Assembly: GCF_000963865.1 (NCBI RefSeq)
Contig: NZ_CP011071.1
Location: 2,174,501 to 2,238,500, forward strand
Direction: 5' to 3'
DNA length: 64,000 nt
Origin: Flagellimonas lutaonensis
Lineage (GTDB): Bacteria; Bacteroidota; Bacteroidia; Flavobacteriales; Flavobacteriaceae
The notes beneath the pieces were generated by a model. It worked only from the letters and a program-made list of their open reading frames with translations. It did no database searches and was not told the DNA's origin. The translations under genes and the position numbers were made by a program. This document shows positions 42,735-51,745 of the stretch, piece by piece; position 1 is the first letter of the stretch, and each line of letters starts with the position of its first letter.

Positions 42735-43712
42735 TTGAAGATTGCCGCTCAAATACGGGAACCCATTGAAAAAGAGATGGAACTTTTCGAGGAAAAGTTC
42801 CGTCAGTCAATGTCGTCGAAGGTTTCGCTCTTTAACCGAATCACCTATTACATTGTCAATCGAAAGGGCAAACAGATGCGCCCTATGTTCGTTTTTTTGA
42901 CTGCCAAAATGTTGAATGATGGTGAGGTCAACGAGCGCACCTATACGGGGGCCTCGATCATCGAGCTCATACATACCGCCAGTTTGGTACATGACGATGT
43001 GGTGGATGAAAGTGACAAACGCAGGGGCTTTTTCTCCATAAATGCCCTCTGGAAGAACAAAATCGCGGTTTTGGTGGGCGATTTCCTGTTCTCAAAAGGG
43101 CTCTTGCTATCCCTAGAAAAGAAAGACTATGATCTACTGCATATTATTTCAGATGCGGTCAGGCAAATGAGCGAGGGCGAGCTCTTGCAGATTGAGAAGG
43201 CGCGCCTGCTTGATATTACCGAAGAGGTCTATTACGACATTATTCGCCAAAAAACGGCCACCCTTATTGCCGCTTGCTGCAGCATGGGGGCATGTGCCGT
43301 AAAGCCAGGGTCAAAAGAGGTCGAGGCCTTTAGAAGATTCGGCGAGCTTTGTGGAATGGCCTTTCAGATCAAAGATGATCTTTTTGATTATGGCGAGGAA
43401 CGAATCGGTAAACCTACCGGAATCGATATCAAAGAGCAAAAGATGACACTGCCCTTGATCTATGCCCTAAACAACAGCGACCATAAAAGAAAGCGTTGGC
43501 TAATCAACTCCATCAAGAACCATAACAAGAACAAGAAAAGGGTCAAAGAGGTAATCGCCTATGTAAAAGAAATGAAAGGGCTTGAATATGCTGTGGCAAA
43601 AATGCTGCAGTTTAAAGATGAGGCCCTTGAAATGCTGAACGATTACCCCGATTCGCCTTATAAAGAATCGTTGACATTGATGGTCAATTACGTGGTTGAC
43701 CGCAAGAAGTAG
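42735..43712 (+). CDS. Polyprenyl diphosphate synthase
   Basis: A 325-residue all-helical trans-prenyltransferase. The first aspartate-rich motif is in HDDVVDESDKRRG and the second in QIKDDLFDYGEE. The bulky residues before the first motif are small (TASLV), consistent with a long-chain product such as the quinone side chain (octaprenyl or longer). A TTG start at 42735 is assigned; ATG 42777 is an alternative that would lose conserved residues. Confidence 0.88.
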   Translation: MKIAAQIREPIEKEMELFEEKFRQSMSSKVSLFNRITYYIVNRKGKQMRPMFVFLTAKMLNDGEVNERTYTGASIIELIHTASLVHDDVVDESDKRRGFFSINALWKNKIAVLVGDFLFSKGLLLSLEKKDYDLLHIISDAVRQMSEGELLQIEKARLLDITEEVYYDIIRQKTATLIAACCSMGACAVKPGSKEVEAFRRFGELCGMAFQIKDDLFDYGEERIGKPTGIDIKEQKMTLPLIYALNNSDHKRKRWLINSIKNHNKNKKRVKEVIAYVKEMKGLEYAVAKMLQFKDEALEMLNDYPDSPYKESLTLMVNYVVDRKK

Positions 43713-43861
43713 GTCTTTTTCTGTAACCGTACTGTTGGTGAAAAGCGGTCGGACAATTTGTGATTTCCCGTTCTACCCCCTTTTTGACAGCATATTTTTT
43801 ATCGCTGGGCAACCATTTTAGAAGTGCCTGCGTCTATATTTATAGAACAAACCAAGAACAC

Positions 43862-44434
43862 TTGAAGATCATTCGGTTATACAAGAACGAAAAACAGCTG
43901 ATTGCAAAGGCCGTTGATGGAGACCGACAAGCCCAACGCACTATTTACGAAAGATTTTCGCCGAAGATGTTGGGCGTTTGCCGTCAGTACATCAAAGATG
44001 TACAGTTTGCCGAAGATGTGATGGTCGGGGGCTTTGTAAAGGTGTTCAAAAACCTAAAGACCTTTGGCCATAGAGGGAGTTTTGAGGGATGGATACGTAA
44101 GATTATGGTACGCGAATGTATTTCACACCTCAGAAAGAAACAATTTGTAGTGTATGGTGAGGAGGCCTATGAGCACATGGCCATTGCAGAAGAAAACCAG
44201 ACCTCGGTATCAGATGTTGAGCATATTCAACATTTGATAGATGGTCTGCCAGAAGGCTACAAGATGGTTTTTGTACTCTATGCGGTCGAGGGTTATAAAC
44301 ACGAAGAAATTGCACAATTGCTACAGATTTCGGTGGGCACATCAAAATCACAGCTTTTTAAGGCCAGAAAAATGTTGCAAGAAAATTTAAGGTTAATGGG
44401 AATAACGCCCCGCACGAAGTCTAGGGGCCAATAA
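43862..44434 (+). CDS. ECF-type RNA polymerase sigma factor
   Basis: From TTG 43862 the protein has 190 residues. Region 2 includes YERFSPKMLGVCRQYIKDVQFAEDVMVGGFVKVFKNL and region 4 includes LPEGYKMVFVLYAVEGYKHEEIAQLLQISVGTSKSQL (in parts). The frame is open to 43760, but that part lacks sigma similarity and a likely -7 element (TATATTTA, about 43835) lies within it. The next gene, 8 nt downstream, encodes a single-pass membrane protein that may be its anti-sigma factor. Confidence 0.85.
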   Translation: MKIIRLYKNEKQLIAKAVDGDRQAQRTIYERFSPKMLGVCRQYIKDVQFAEDVMVGGFVKVFKNLKTFGHRGSFEGWIRKIMVRECISHLRKKQFVVYGEEAYEHMAIAEENQTSVSDVEHIQHLIDGLPEGYKMVFVLYAVEGYKHEEIAQLLQISVGTSKSQLFKARKMLQENLRLMGITPRTKSRGQ

Positions 44435-44442
44435 GAAATACA

Positions 44443-45174
44443 ATGGACAAGTTAGAAGAACATATCGCCAAAAAGCTCCGTGAGCGCGAGATAAAACCGT
44501 CGGAGGCAGCTTGGGAGAAATTGGAGGCCCAATTGGGCCCTGCACCTTCTCGAAAGAACAAGATGTACTATTGGTATGCGGCAGCGGTCTTCGTGGGTGT
44601 TTTGTTGGTGTCGGCCATTTATTTTAGGTCGGGTGATGCCCCGCAACCTGCCAAGGTTGAGGTTGTAGAATCTCCAACATCGCACGGTCAGGATGGAAAT
44701 GAGGGCAAAAATGATGCAAGAAGTCCGCAAACCGGGCAAAAGGCGCTGGTTGAAACCACCCAAAAAGAAGAACCTATTGAAAACAATGATCCAACGATTA
44801 TAGAACTGGAAGAGGCACCTGAAAGTGAAACGGCCTTGGTACAGACCAAAGATGTAGACGAGGTCAACAATGATCAGTTGGGCGCAGAAAAGATCGTTAT
44901 CGAAAGAAAATTGGAGGAGGTCATGGCCCAAGTGGCACTTTTAGAAAGCCAGAACGAGCAGGTTACTGAAGCCGAGGTCGACTCTCTGCTAAGGTCGGCC
45001 CAACGTGAAATCCTCGCAGAAAAAGCATTGTCGCAAAATGGCCCAGTAGACGCCATGGCCCTGCTGACAGAGGTAGAAGACGAGCTCAATCAAAGTTTTA
45101 GAGACCAGATTTTCGACGCTTTGAAAGAAGGCTATTTTAAACTTAGAACCGCGGTGGCCGACCGTAACAATTAA
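44443..45174 (+). CDS. Single-pass membrane protein, candidate anti-sigma factor
   Basis: A 243-residue protein I do not recognise by name. Residues 1-40 are cytoplasmic and charged (PSEAAWEKLEAQLG is a short motif common to such flavobacterial proteins), residues about 42-62 are a membrane helix (YYWYAAAVFVGVLLVSAIYF), and the rest is acidic, partly disordered, with a coiled coil near 150-240. Position after an ECF sigma gene suggests anti-sigma function, though a ZAS zinc motif is absent. Confidence 0.7.
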   Translation: MDKLEEHIAKKLREREIKPSEAAWEKLEAQLGPAPSRKNKMYYWYAAAVFVGVLLVSAIYFRSGDAPQPAKVEVVESPTSHGQDGNEGKNDARSPQTGQKALVETTQKEEPIENNDPTIIELEEAPESETALVQTKDVDEVNNDQLGAEKIVIERKLEEVMAQVALLESQNEQVTEAEVDSLLRSAQREILAEKALSQNGPVDAMALLTEVEDELNQSFRDQIFDALKEGYFKLRTAVADRNN

Positions 45175-45257
45175 TATTCATCAATCAAAAATCCCCTTCT
45201 TTACTTCCCCCATATTGGGGGGGAGGTAGAAAGAGGATTGCTAAAACCAAAACAATC

Positions 45258-46328
45258 ATGAGTAAAATCACCACAGTATTCGCAGCTTTGTTATTGACCT
45301 TTTTGGCACAAAGTGCATATGGTCAAAAAGAGTATAAAAAGAAAATAGAGACTCTAAAGGTTCAAAAAGAAAAGATAGCCGAACAAGAAAAAGAGGCCCT
45401 GAAACTTGAAGTGCAGGCCATAAATGAACGTTTAAACAACAGAGCCATTACCCTAGAGGAAGCCCAGCGTTTAAAAGAGGAGGCCGCTGTGAAAAGGGCG
45501 AAGAACATAGAGGAAAGGGTCGCTATTGTTGAGAACCAAATTTCATTGCTCGAAAGAAATGAAGGAAAAACATTGATTCTATTGGAGGCAGATACACTGG
45601 CTAACGACCAAGTCAGGGTGGGGCTCAACATCGATGGCAGACCCGTATTCAACATCTTTTCCGATCAATGGAGAAGAAATATCAAATACGACCGTCGAAC
45701 TTATTCAGATTTTGTGTTTGCCATAGGTTTGAACAACGCACTTATTGATGGACAGTCGTTAGACGAATCTCCCTACAAAATAGGAGGCAGCCGGTTTTTT
45801 GAAATGGGCTGGCAATGGCGCACACGGGTTTTCAAGAATACCAATTTCATGCGTTTCAACTATGGAGTGTCATTTCAGTTCAATGGCTTAAAGCCCGATG
45901 ATAACCAGTATTTCGTACAAAATGGAAACCAAACCGAGTTACAGGAGTTTGACGTTGAACTTGATAAATCAAAATTTCGGATGGATAACCTGGTGTTTCC
46001 TGTTCATATCGAGTTCGGACCTTCTAAATACCATGAGCATAAGAATAAATTTCGCTACAGTCTTGACAATCAATTCAGACTTGGTTTGGGCGGGTATGCT
46101 GGGTTCAATCTTGGCACACGTCAAAAACTCAAATATCAAAGGGATGGTGAACGGGTAAAAGACAAGCTTAAACGTGACTACAACACCAGCAATCTAATAT
46201 ATGGCTTGAGTGCCTATGCTGGTTTTGAAGGTGTGCTTTTGTATGTCAAGTATGATCTGAACCCGATTTTTAAAGATGCAGTGGTTGAACAACGAAATAT
46301 TTCTTTGGGCCTTCGGTTTGACCTATGA
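45258..46328 (+). CDS. Outer-membrane beta-barrel protein with N-terminal coiled coil
   Basis: A 356-residue exported protein with a signal peptide (MSKITTVFAALLLTFLAQSAYGQ), a highly charged coiled coil at about 24-105 (rich in K and E) and a C-terminal barrel of alternating strands ending in aromatic/basic ISLGLRFDL, as expected for outer-membrane insertion. It follows the sigma factor and membrane protein genes after a CCCC/GGGG repeat (45188-45237) and may be a target or sensor of that system. Function unknown. Confidence 0.75.
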   Translation: MSKITTVFAALLLTFLAQSAYGQKEYKKKIETLKVQKEKIAEQEKEALKLEVQAINERLNNRAITLEEAQRLKEEAAVKRAKNIEERVAIVENQISLLERNEGKTLILLEADTLANDQVRVGLNIDGRPVFNIFSDQWRRNIKYDRRTYSDFVFAIGLNNALIDGQSLDESPYKIGGSRFFEMGWQWRTRVFKNTNFMRFNYGVSFQFNGLKPDDNQYFVQNGNQTELQEFDVELDKSKFRMDNLVFPVHIEFGPSKYHEHKNKFRYSLDNQFRLGLGGYAGFNLGTRQKLKYQRDGERVKDKLKRDYNTSNLIYGLSAYAGFEGVLLYVKYDLNPIFKDAVVEQRNISLGLRFDL

Positions 46329-46376
46329 CCACTAGATATGCCAAGTGCTGGTAAATCTTGATCAAGAGGGGGGTGG

Positions 46377-46619
46377 TTATTTAGAAATCGCTTCCCTCAT
46401 TTCAGTAGAAAATTCCTCCTTATAATAGGCCCGCTTGCAATGCGAGCATTCGGCAAATTGAAGGGTCTGTACACGAAACAATGGTAACCAGAACAGGTGA
46501 AAGTAATTGGGCTGTGATACCGCCGTCAATGTACCTGTCTGTCCGCAATGGGAACAAGAAACCCCGTGAAGCCGCTGTTCCACCTTTTTTCCGGGTCGAG
46601 TTCCAAAGAAGAGAATCAT
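46377..46619 (-). CDS. Small zinc-ribbon protein
   Basis: An 80-residue protein with two CxxC knuckles, SCSHCGQTG and ECSHCKRAYY, separated by a hydrophobic stretch (FHLFWLPLF). It fits the zinc-ribbon 15 type of conserved small Bacteroidota proteins. Role unknown. Confidence 0.75.
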   Translation of the reverse strand: MILFFGTRPGKKVEQRLHGVSCSHCGQTGTLTAVSQPNYFHLFWLPLFRVQTLQFAECSHCKRAYYKEEFSTEMREAISK

Positions 46620-46719
46620 GTGCTAGTTTTACGTAAAAATAATTCAAAAAGAAAAAATAGTTTGCCCACGATGGTGAGTGGGGCAAGTGTGCAAGACATT
46701 TTCCATATTTTTACCAACC

Positions 46720-48693
46720 ATGATTTCGAAAACCACCATAGATAAAGTGTATGATGCCGCCCAGGTAGAAGAGGTGATAGGCGATTTTGTGCAGTTGAAG
46801 AAATCAGGATCGAACTACAAAGGGCTGAGTCCGTTTACCGATGAACGCACTCCCAGTTTCATGGTGTCTCCCGTGAAGCAGATTTGGAAGGATTTCAGCA
46901 GTGGAAAGGGGGGCAATGTGGTGGCCTTTTTGATGGAGCACGAACTTTTTACCTATCCCGAAGCCATTCGGTATCTCGCCAAGAAGTACAACATCGAGGT
47001 CGAAGAAACCGAGCAATCCACCGAAGAAAAAGAACAGGCGAACGAACGCGAGAGCATGTACCTTGTATCTGCCTTCGCACAGCAGTATTTCGAAGACATA
47101 TTATGGCGTTCAGAGCCCGGCAAGGCCATCGGCCATAGCTATTTTAAAGAAAGGGGGTTCACTGATGAGACCATTAAAAAATTCGGGCTGGGCTATAGCC
47201 TTGATGAATGGGAGGCCTTTACCAAGCACGCCTTGCAGCAAGGCTATCAACTTGAGTTTCTCGAAAAAACGGGCCTGACAATTGTAAAAGACCAGGCCGA
47301 TGGCGGCAAAAAGACCTTTGACCGTTTCAAGGGGCGGGTCATGTTTCCCATCCACTCCATGAGTGGCAGGGTGTTGGGGTTTGGTGGCCGTATTCTTGTC
47401 AACGATAAAAAAGCAGCCAAATATCTCAATTCACCAGAAAGTGATATCTACCACAAGAGCAAGGTGCTCTACGGTATCTATTTTGCCAAACAGGCCATTG
47501 CCAAAGAAGACAATTGCTATTTGGTCGAGGGGTATACCGATGTGATACAGATGCACCAACGGGGCGTTGAAAACGTGGTCTCCTCGAGCGGAACGGCCCT
47601 GACACCAGAACAGATCCGGTTGATAAACCGGTTGACAAAGAACATAACCGTACTGTTCGATGGCGATGCCGCTGGGCTTAGGGCTTCTTTGCGTGGTATA
47701 GACCTCATTCTAGAGCAAGGGATGAACGTCAAGGTATGTACTTTTCCAGAGGGTGAAGACCCCGATAGTTTTGCCAAAAACAACAGCTATGGCGATGTAG
47801 TGCTGTATTTGGAGGAACACTCCATGGATTTCATCCAGTTCAAAACCTCGTTATTGGCCAAAGAAGCTGCAAACGACCCTATCAAAAGGGCCGAGACCAT
47901 TCGCGATATTGTACACAGTGTTGCCAAGATACCCGACCGGATCAAGCAAGAGGTGTACATACAGGAGTGCGCCAGAATGCTGCAGGTCTCTGAAGCGGTG
48001 CTGTACGATACCTTGGCCCAAATAACCCGAAAAGGTATTTCTGATGCGGCGAAAAAATTAAAACAGCTACAACAGGCCTTTGAGGTGGTCAAAAACGAGG
48101 AACCTGTTGAAAAGGTAGATGTACAGTACGAGCTTGAAAAGAAAATAATTCAGATGCTATTGCTCTACGGCAACCAAAAGCAAGAGTTTGAAGATCTTGT
48201 GCTCAAAGAAAACGAGGAAGGTGATTTGGTCTTGCAGCCAGAGATTGTGGAAGCCAAGGTATACGAAAAAATATATTTGGCCCTTCAAGAGGATGAAATT
48301 GAGTTGAGCAATGAAGATTTTAAGGCCGTGTACTACAAATTGATAGAGGAATTGAACGAGAATGATGACTTTAACCTGAATGAGTTCATGACCAGATTGG
48401 ACCAAGATTTTGTGAACGAACTCTCCTCGCTTCTCATGGAAGAAGAAAAGTACACCCTCCATGATTGGGAACGCAGGGATATCTATCCCAAAGAAAAAGA
48501 ACAGGGTATCGCGCAATTGGTAGATGAGACCATATTGACCTTGCGTTGCAATTTGATCAAAAATAGAATTGCGCAGCTTCAAAAGAATACCAAAGAGTCG
48601 AACGGGGACCATTCAGAGACCTTGGAAGAAATCATGAACTACCTGCAGTTGAACAAGCTGTTGAATGCTAAATTGAGCAGGGTACTTTCCTAA
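46720..48693 (+). CDS. dnaG: DNA primase
   Basis: From the ATG at 46720 the protein has 657 residues; the upstream frame adds 14 unrelated residues. The N-terminal zinc-binding domain keeps its shape (NYKGLSPFTDERTPSF ... QIWKDFSSGKGGNVVAF) but all four CHC2 ligands are replaced. The TOPRIM catalytic core is intact (YLVEGYTDVIQMHQRG, SSSGTALTPEQI, FDGDAAGLRAS), followed by the DnaB-interacting C-terminal region. It makes primers at the replication fork. Confidence 0.94.
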   Translation: MISKTTIDKVYDAAQVEEVIGDFVQLKKSGSNYKGLSPFTDERTPSFMVSPVKQIWKDFSSGKGGNVVAFLMEHELFTYPEAIRYLAKKYNIEVEETEQSTEEKEQANERESMYLVSAFAQQYFEDILWRSEPGKAIGHSYFKERGFTDETIKKFGLGYSLDEWEAFTKHALQQGYQLEFLEKTGLTIVKDQADGGKKTFDRFKGRVMFPIHSMSGRVLGFGGRILVNDKKAAKYLNSPESDIYHKSKVLYGIYFAKQAIAKEDNCYLVEGYTDVIQMHQRGVENVVSSSGTALTPEQIRLINRLTKNITVLFDGDAAGLRASLRGIDLILEQGMNVKVCTFPEGEDPDSFAKNNSYGDVVLYLEEHSMDFIQFKTSLLAKEAANDPIKRAETIRDIVHSVAKIPDRIKQEVYIQECARMLQVSEAVLYDTLAQITRKGISDAAKKLKQLQQAFEVVKNEEPVEKVDVQYELEKKIIQMLLLYGNQKQEFEDLVLKENEEGDLVLQPEIVEAKVYEKIYLALQEDEIELSNEDFKAVYYKLIEELNENDDFNLNEFMTRLDQDFVNELSSLLMEEEKYTLHDWERRDIYPKEKEQGIAQLVDETILTLRCNLIKNRIAQLQKNTKESNGDHSETLEEIMNYLQLNKLLNAKLSRVLS

Positions 48694-48696
48694 CAA

Positions 48697-48726
48697 GAAA
48701 AACCCCAACAAAATTGGGGCTTTTTA
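48697..48726. terminator. Bidirectional intrinsic terminator
   Basis: aaaaaccccaa and ttggggcttttt: a 6-bp CCCCAA/TTGGGG stem with flanking A and T runs, between convergent dnaG and the response regulator gene. Confidence 0.85.
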
Positions 48727-48746
48727 TAATAACGGTTGAATGTTTC

Positions 48747-49376
48747 TTAATACAGCTCTAAGGCCTTGGCCTGCTGCAAAAGATCTACCAGATTGTCAAC
48801 ATTCAGCTTTCGCATTAATCTTGCTTTGTAGGTGCTGACGGTTTTTTCGTTTAGATTCAAGCCTTCGGCGACCTCTTTGTTTCGTTTTCCACTGGCCAAG
48901 AGCTTAAGCACTTCAATCTCTCTGGTAGAGAGTTTTCTAAAGAATCTACGGGGTTTCCGTGTTCCTTCGTCGAAGGCCAGTCTTTGCGCCAATTCATTGG
49001 TAATAAACATGTTGCCTTCGCTTACTTTTCGTATCGCCGATACGATGTAATCTAGATCGGCGGCCTTTGAAAGATAGCCATAGGCTCCTGCCCTTATAGT
49101 ACTCAGGGCGTACACATCTTCAGATTGCCCACTGTACATCAATACTTTGGCATTGGGGAAATCTTGTTTCATTTTTCTAAGAGTTGCAATGCCATTGATT
49201 TCTGGAATATCCATTTCAAGCATTACCACATCAGGGGAAACTTTTTGCAATGTTTCAAAAAGTTCGGTTGTTGAAGACACATCAGCCACTACCTCCATAT
49301 CTGAAACGGAGTCGAGTACATGCCTGATTCCCAAGCGTACAATTGGATGATTGTCTGCTACTAAGACTTTAATCAT
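48747..49376 (-). CDS. NarL/FixJ-type response regulator with degenerate receiver
   Basis: A 209-residue protein: receiver domain at 1-120 and a LuxR-type helix-turn-helix at about 145-205 (LSTREIEVLKLLASGKRNKEVAEGLNLNEKTVSTYKARLMRKL in parts). In the receiver, the acidic pair reads ADN and the phosphoacceptor position reads Glu (DVVMLEMDIP where family members have a LLD-type Asp); the conserved Lys in YLSKAA remains. It may be locked in an active-like state. No histidine kinase is adjacent. Confidence 0.87.
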   Translation of the reverse strand: MIKVLVADNHPIVRLGIRHVLDSVSDMEVVADVSSTTELFETLQKVSPDVVMLEMDIPEINGIATLRKMKQDFPNAKVLMYSGQSEDVYALSTIRAGAYGYLSKAADLDYIVSAIRKVSEGNMFITNELAQRLAFDEGTRKPRRFFRKLSTREIEVLKLLASGKRNKEVAEGLNLNEKTVSTYKARLMRKLNVDNLVDLLQQAKALELY

Positions 49377-49537
49377 TGTGGTAGGTTTTTCTTAATATCA
49401 TTTGAAAAGACTATGGTAATCTAATGCCTACAAATGATGAGAGGCAATATAGCCATTTCAAGGAACAAATGTGCTTTTTTTTTCTTAAAACCACAGAATT
49501 TTTGGGGTTTTAATCGTTTTAAGACGCATATTTCTGG

Positions 49538-50335
49538 TTAATCTGCTGTTTTTAAGGAATCTGGAATTACGCATACAGGTATGGGAACCATTTTGTGCTT
49601 ATTGGCCATATTGAATTTTTTGTAAATCTTGAAAACCTCTTGCTGCCTTCCAGAGAAATCTTCAGCCCTTTTTCCTTGTTCATCCATTTTCATGGCCCAC
49701 TCAAGTTCGGGGTATGAGGCACCTATTTGGTCTTCATCGGTACGATCATCGCCCCAAAGGCCGTCTGTCGGTGGGGCTTGCATAATGTCTTGGTTGATGC
49801 CCAAAACGTTTGCCACTTCGTATACTTCGGTTTTCAACAAATCCGCTATTGGGCTCAGGTCTACCCCGCCATCCCCATATTTGGTGTAGAAACCAACGCC
49901 AAAGTCCTCGACCTTGTTACCAGTGCCCGCCACCAAATACTTGTTTAGGGCTGCAAAGTAATACAGGGTGGTCATGCGCAATCGAGCCCGGGTATTGGCC
50001 AACGACATCAATCTATCCTCTTCGTTTTCGACTTTTGGTAGGGCGGCTATAAGGCTATCGAATACAGGGGTAAGGTTTACGGGCTGCCTTTTTACATTGG
50101 GGAAATGTTGCATCAGCCAATCTATATGCCGGTCAGCCCGGGTTACTTGGTTTTCTGCTTGGTGAATGGGCATTTCAACGCAGAGCACTTCCAAGCCGGT
50201 CTTGGCGCAGAGGGTTGAGGTGACGGCAGAATCGATGCCCCCGGAAATTCCCACCACAAACCCTTTCATTCGGGCATTGGTCGCATAGTCTTTTAGCCAA
50301 TTTACAATGTGCTCGATAACCTTTTCAGTTTGCAT
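49538..50335 (-). CDS. nadE: NAD+ synthetase, ammonia-dependent
   Basis: A 265-residue N-type ATP pyrophosphatase: PP-loop GISGGIDSAV, GTGNKVEDFGVGFYTKYGDGGVDLSP and PPTDGLWGDDRTDEDQIG. The glutaminase domain of larger NadE proteins is missing. It converts nicotinic acid adenine dinucleotide to NAD+. It is divergent from gldB, an arrangement also known around gldB in Flavobacterium. Confidence 0.95.
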   Translation of the reverse strand: MQTEKVIEHIVNWLKDYATNARMKGFVVGISGGIDSAVTSTLCAKTGLEVLCVEMPIHQAENQVTRADRHIDWLMQHFPNVKRQPVNLTPVFDSLIAALPKVENEEDRLMSLANTRARLRMTTLYYFAALNKYLVAGTGNKVEDFGVGFYTKYGDGGVDLSPIADLLKTEVYEVANVLGINQDIMQAPPTDGLWGDDRTDEDQIGASYPELEWAMKMDEQGKRAEDFSGRQQEVFKIYKKFNMANKHKMVPIPVCVIPDSLKTAD

Positions 50336-50360
50336 GAATCTTTTTTTGAAATCAAAAATT

Positions 50361-50368
50361 TACCTTTG
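50361..50368 (+). promoter_or_regulatory. -7 promoter element of gldB
   Basis: TACCTTTG, a perfect TAnnTTTG, 33 nt before the gldB ATG at 50402 and within the divergent nadE-gldB region. No clear -33 element. Confidence 0.45.
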
Positions 50369-50401
50369 TGCCCTGTAAATTTAAATGCTGGACCCCAAAA
50401 A

Positions 50402-51370
50402 ATGAAGCAGGGTACGAAATACTTTCTTTTTGTGAGTTTTGTTTTGCTCTTGGCGGCATGTCGGCAAGAGGACAAACGAGCGGCCGAGATTGCCAAAACT
50501 CCGATAGCGCTGGAGATTGCGCGTTTTGATCTTGCGTTTGACAATGCTACGCCCGATAGCCTGCAGAGTCTGAAGGGCGCATATCCCTACTTGTTTCCTA
50601 AGGGTACGCCCGATTCGGTCTGGGTGGCCAAGATGCATGATACGCTACAGCAACAGTTGGCCGATGAGGTTCAAAAGGCTTTTGATGATTTCGATGATGT
50701 TGAAAGGGGTATACGGAGTTTGTTCCAACATGTCAAATATTATTACCCAGAATCGCAGGTGCCGAAGGTGGTTACCCTTATCTCAACAGTTCGCTACGAG
50801 GATAGGATAATTTTGACAGATTCGCTCTTGCTGATCGGCCTTGACAACTATTTGGGGAAAGACCACTTTTTCTACAAAGGCCTGTCGAACTACATTGCCC
50901 TAGGGTTGGACAAAAAGTATTTGTTGTCAGATATCGCCAGTGCCTTTGCCAAAAAGGTCAACCAGTACCCTAGAAACCGTTCCTTTTTATCGCGAATGGT
51001 GTATTATGGTAAAGAACTTTATATAAAGGATAAGCTGCTACCTGATATTCCTGATGCCCAAAAAATAGGTTATACCCCAGAGCAAATGCAATGGGCCAAA
51101 GAAAACGAAGAGCAGATTTGGCGGTTTTTTATTGAAAGGGAACTGCTATACAGTACCGATTCGAAGTTGGACAAGCGATTTTTGGATCCTGCCCCTTTTT
51201 CAAAGTTCGGGCTTGAGCTTGACAACGAATCACCGCCCCGGTTGGGACGCTACATGGGCTGGCAGATTGTAAGGGCCTATATGGAAAAAAATGATGTGAC
51301 CCTGCAGCAACTCTTGGCCTTGCCCGCTGACGAAATTTTCAAAAAATCTAATTACAAACCCAGACGATAG
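50402..51370 (+). CDS. gldB: Gliding motility lipoprotein GldB
   Basis: From the ATG at 50402 the protein has 322 residues with a lipoprotein signal (YFLFVSFVLLLAAC, lipobox LAAC). FDLAFDNATPDSLQSLKGAYPYLFP, LFQHVKYYYPESQVPKV and GYTPEQMQWAKENEEQIWRF are typical GldB segments. It is anchored in the envelope and is required for gliding and type IX secretion in related species. The gldC ATG follows the stop directly. The upstream in-frame ATG at 50309 lies inside nadE and is rejected. Confidence 0.9.
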   Translation: MKQGTKYFLFVSFVLLLAACRQEDKRAAEIAKTPIALEIARFDLAFDNATPDSLQSLKGAYPYLFPKGTPDSVWVAKMHDTLQQQLADEVQKAFDDFDDVERGIRSLFQHVKYYYPESQVPKVVTLISTVRYEDRIILTDSLLLIGLDNYLGKDHFFYKGLSNYIALGLDKKYLLSDIASAFAKKVNQYPRNRSFLSRMVYYGKELYIKDKLLPDIPDAQKIGYTPEQMQWAKENEEQIWRFFIERELLYSTDSKLDKRFLDPAPFSKFGLELDNESPPRLGRYMGWQIVRAYMEKNDVTLQQLLALPADEIFKKSNYKPRR

Positions 51371-51703
51371 ATGGCAGTAGTACATACTTCAGAAATAACT
51401 TTAAAGGTAGGGCTCGACGAAAACCGCGTGCCTGAAGAGTTGACTTGGTCGGCAGAAGATGGTGGTGTCGACAACGAAGAAGCAAAAGCCATGTTGCTGT
51501 CGGTTTGGGACAGCAAGAACAAAGAATCGCTCAAAATAGATCTTTGGACCAAGGATATGCCGGTTGAAGAGATGAAGATTTTCTTTCACCAGACCCTGAT
51601 GACCATGGCCGATACCTTTATGAAGGCCACCCAAGATGAAAAAATGACGGCCACCATGAAAGACTTCTGCGATTATTTTGCCGAAAAGTTGGAATTGAAG
51701 TAG
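51371..51703 (+). CDS. gldC: Gliding motility protein GldC
   Basis: A 110-residue protein beginning MAVVHTSEITLKVGLDENRVPE and containing WDSKNKESLKIDLWTKDMPVEEM, as in GldC. It lacks a signal peptide and is presumably cytoplasmic. Coupled to gldB; it supports gliding without being strictly essential in studied relatives. Confidence 0.9.
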   Translation: MAVVHTSEITLKVGLDENRVPEELTWSAEDGGVDNEEAKAMLLSVWDSKNKESLKIDLWTKDMPVEEMKIFFHQTLMTMADTFMKATQDEKMTATMKDFCDYFAEKLELK

Positions 51704-51745
51704 CTTTTTCGTACCGCGAAGTTGAATGGTTTGGTAGAGTGTTTT

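Noticed and set aside
43760-43861. Longer N-terminus of the ECF sigma factor
   Set aside because: The segment lacks sigma similarity and contains a likely promoter element.
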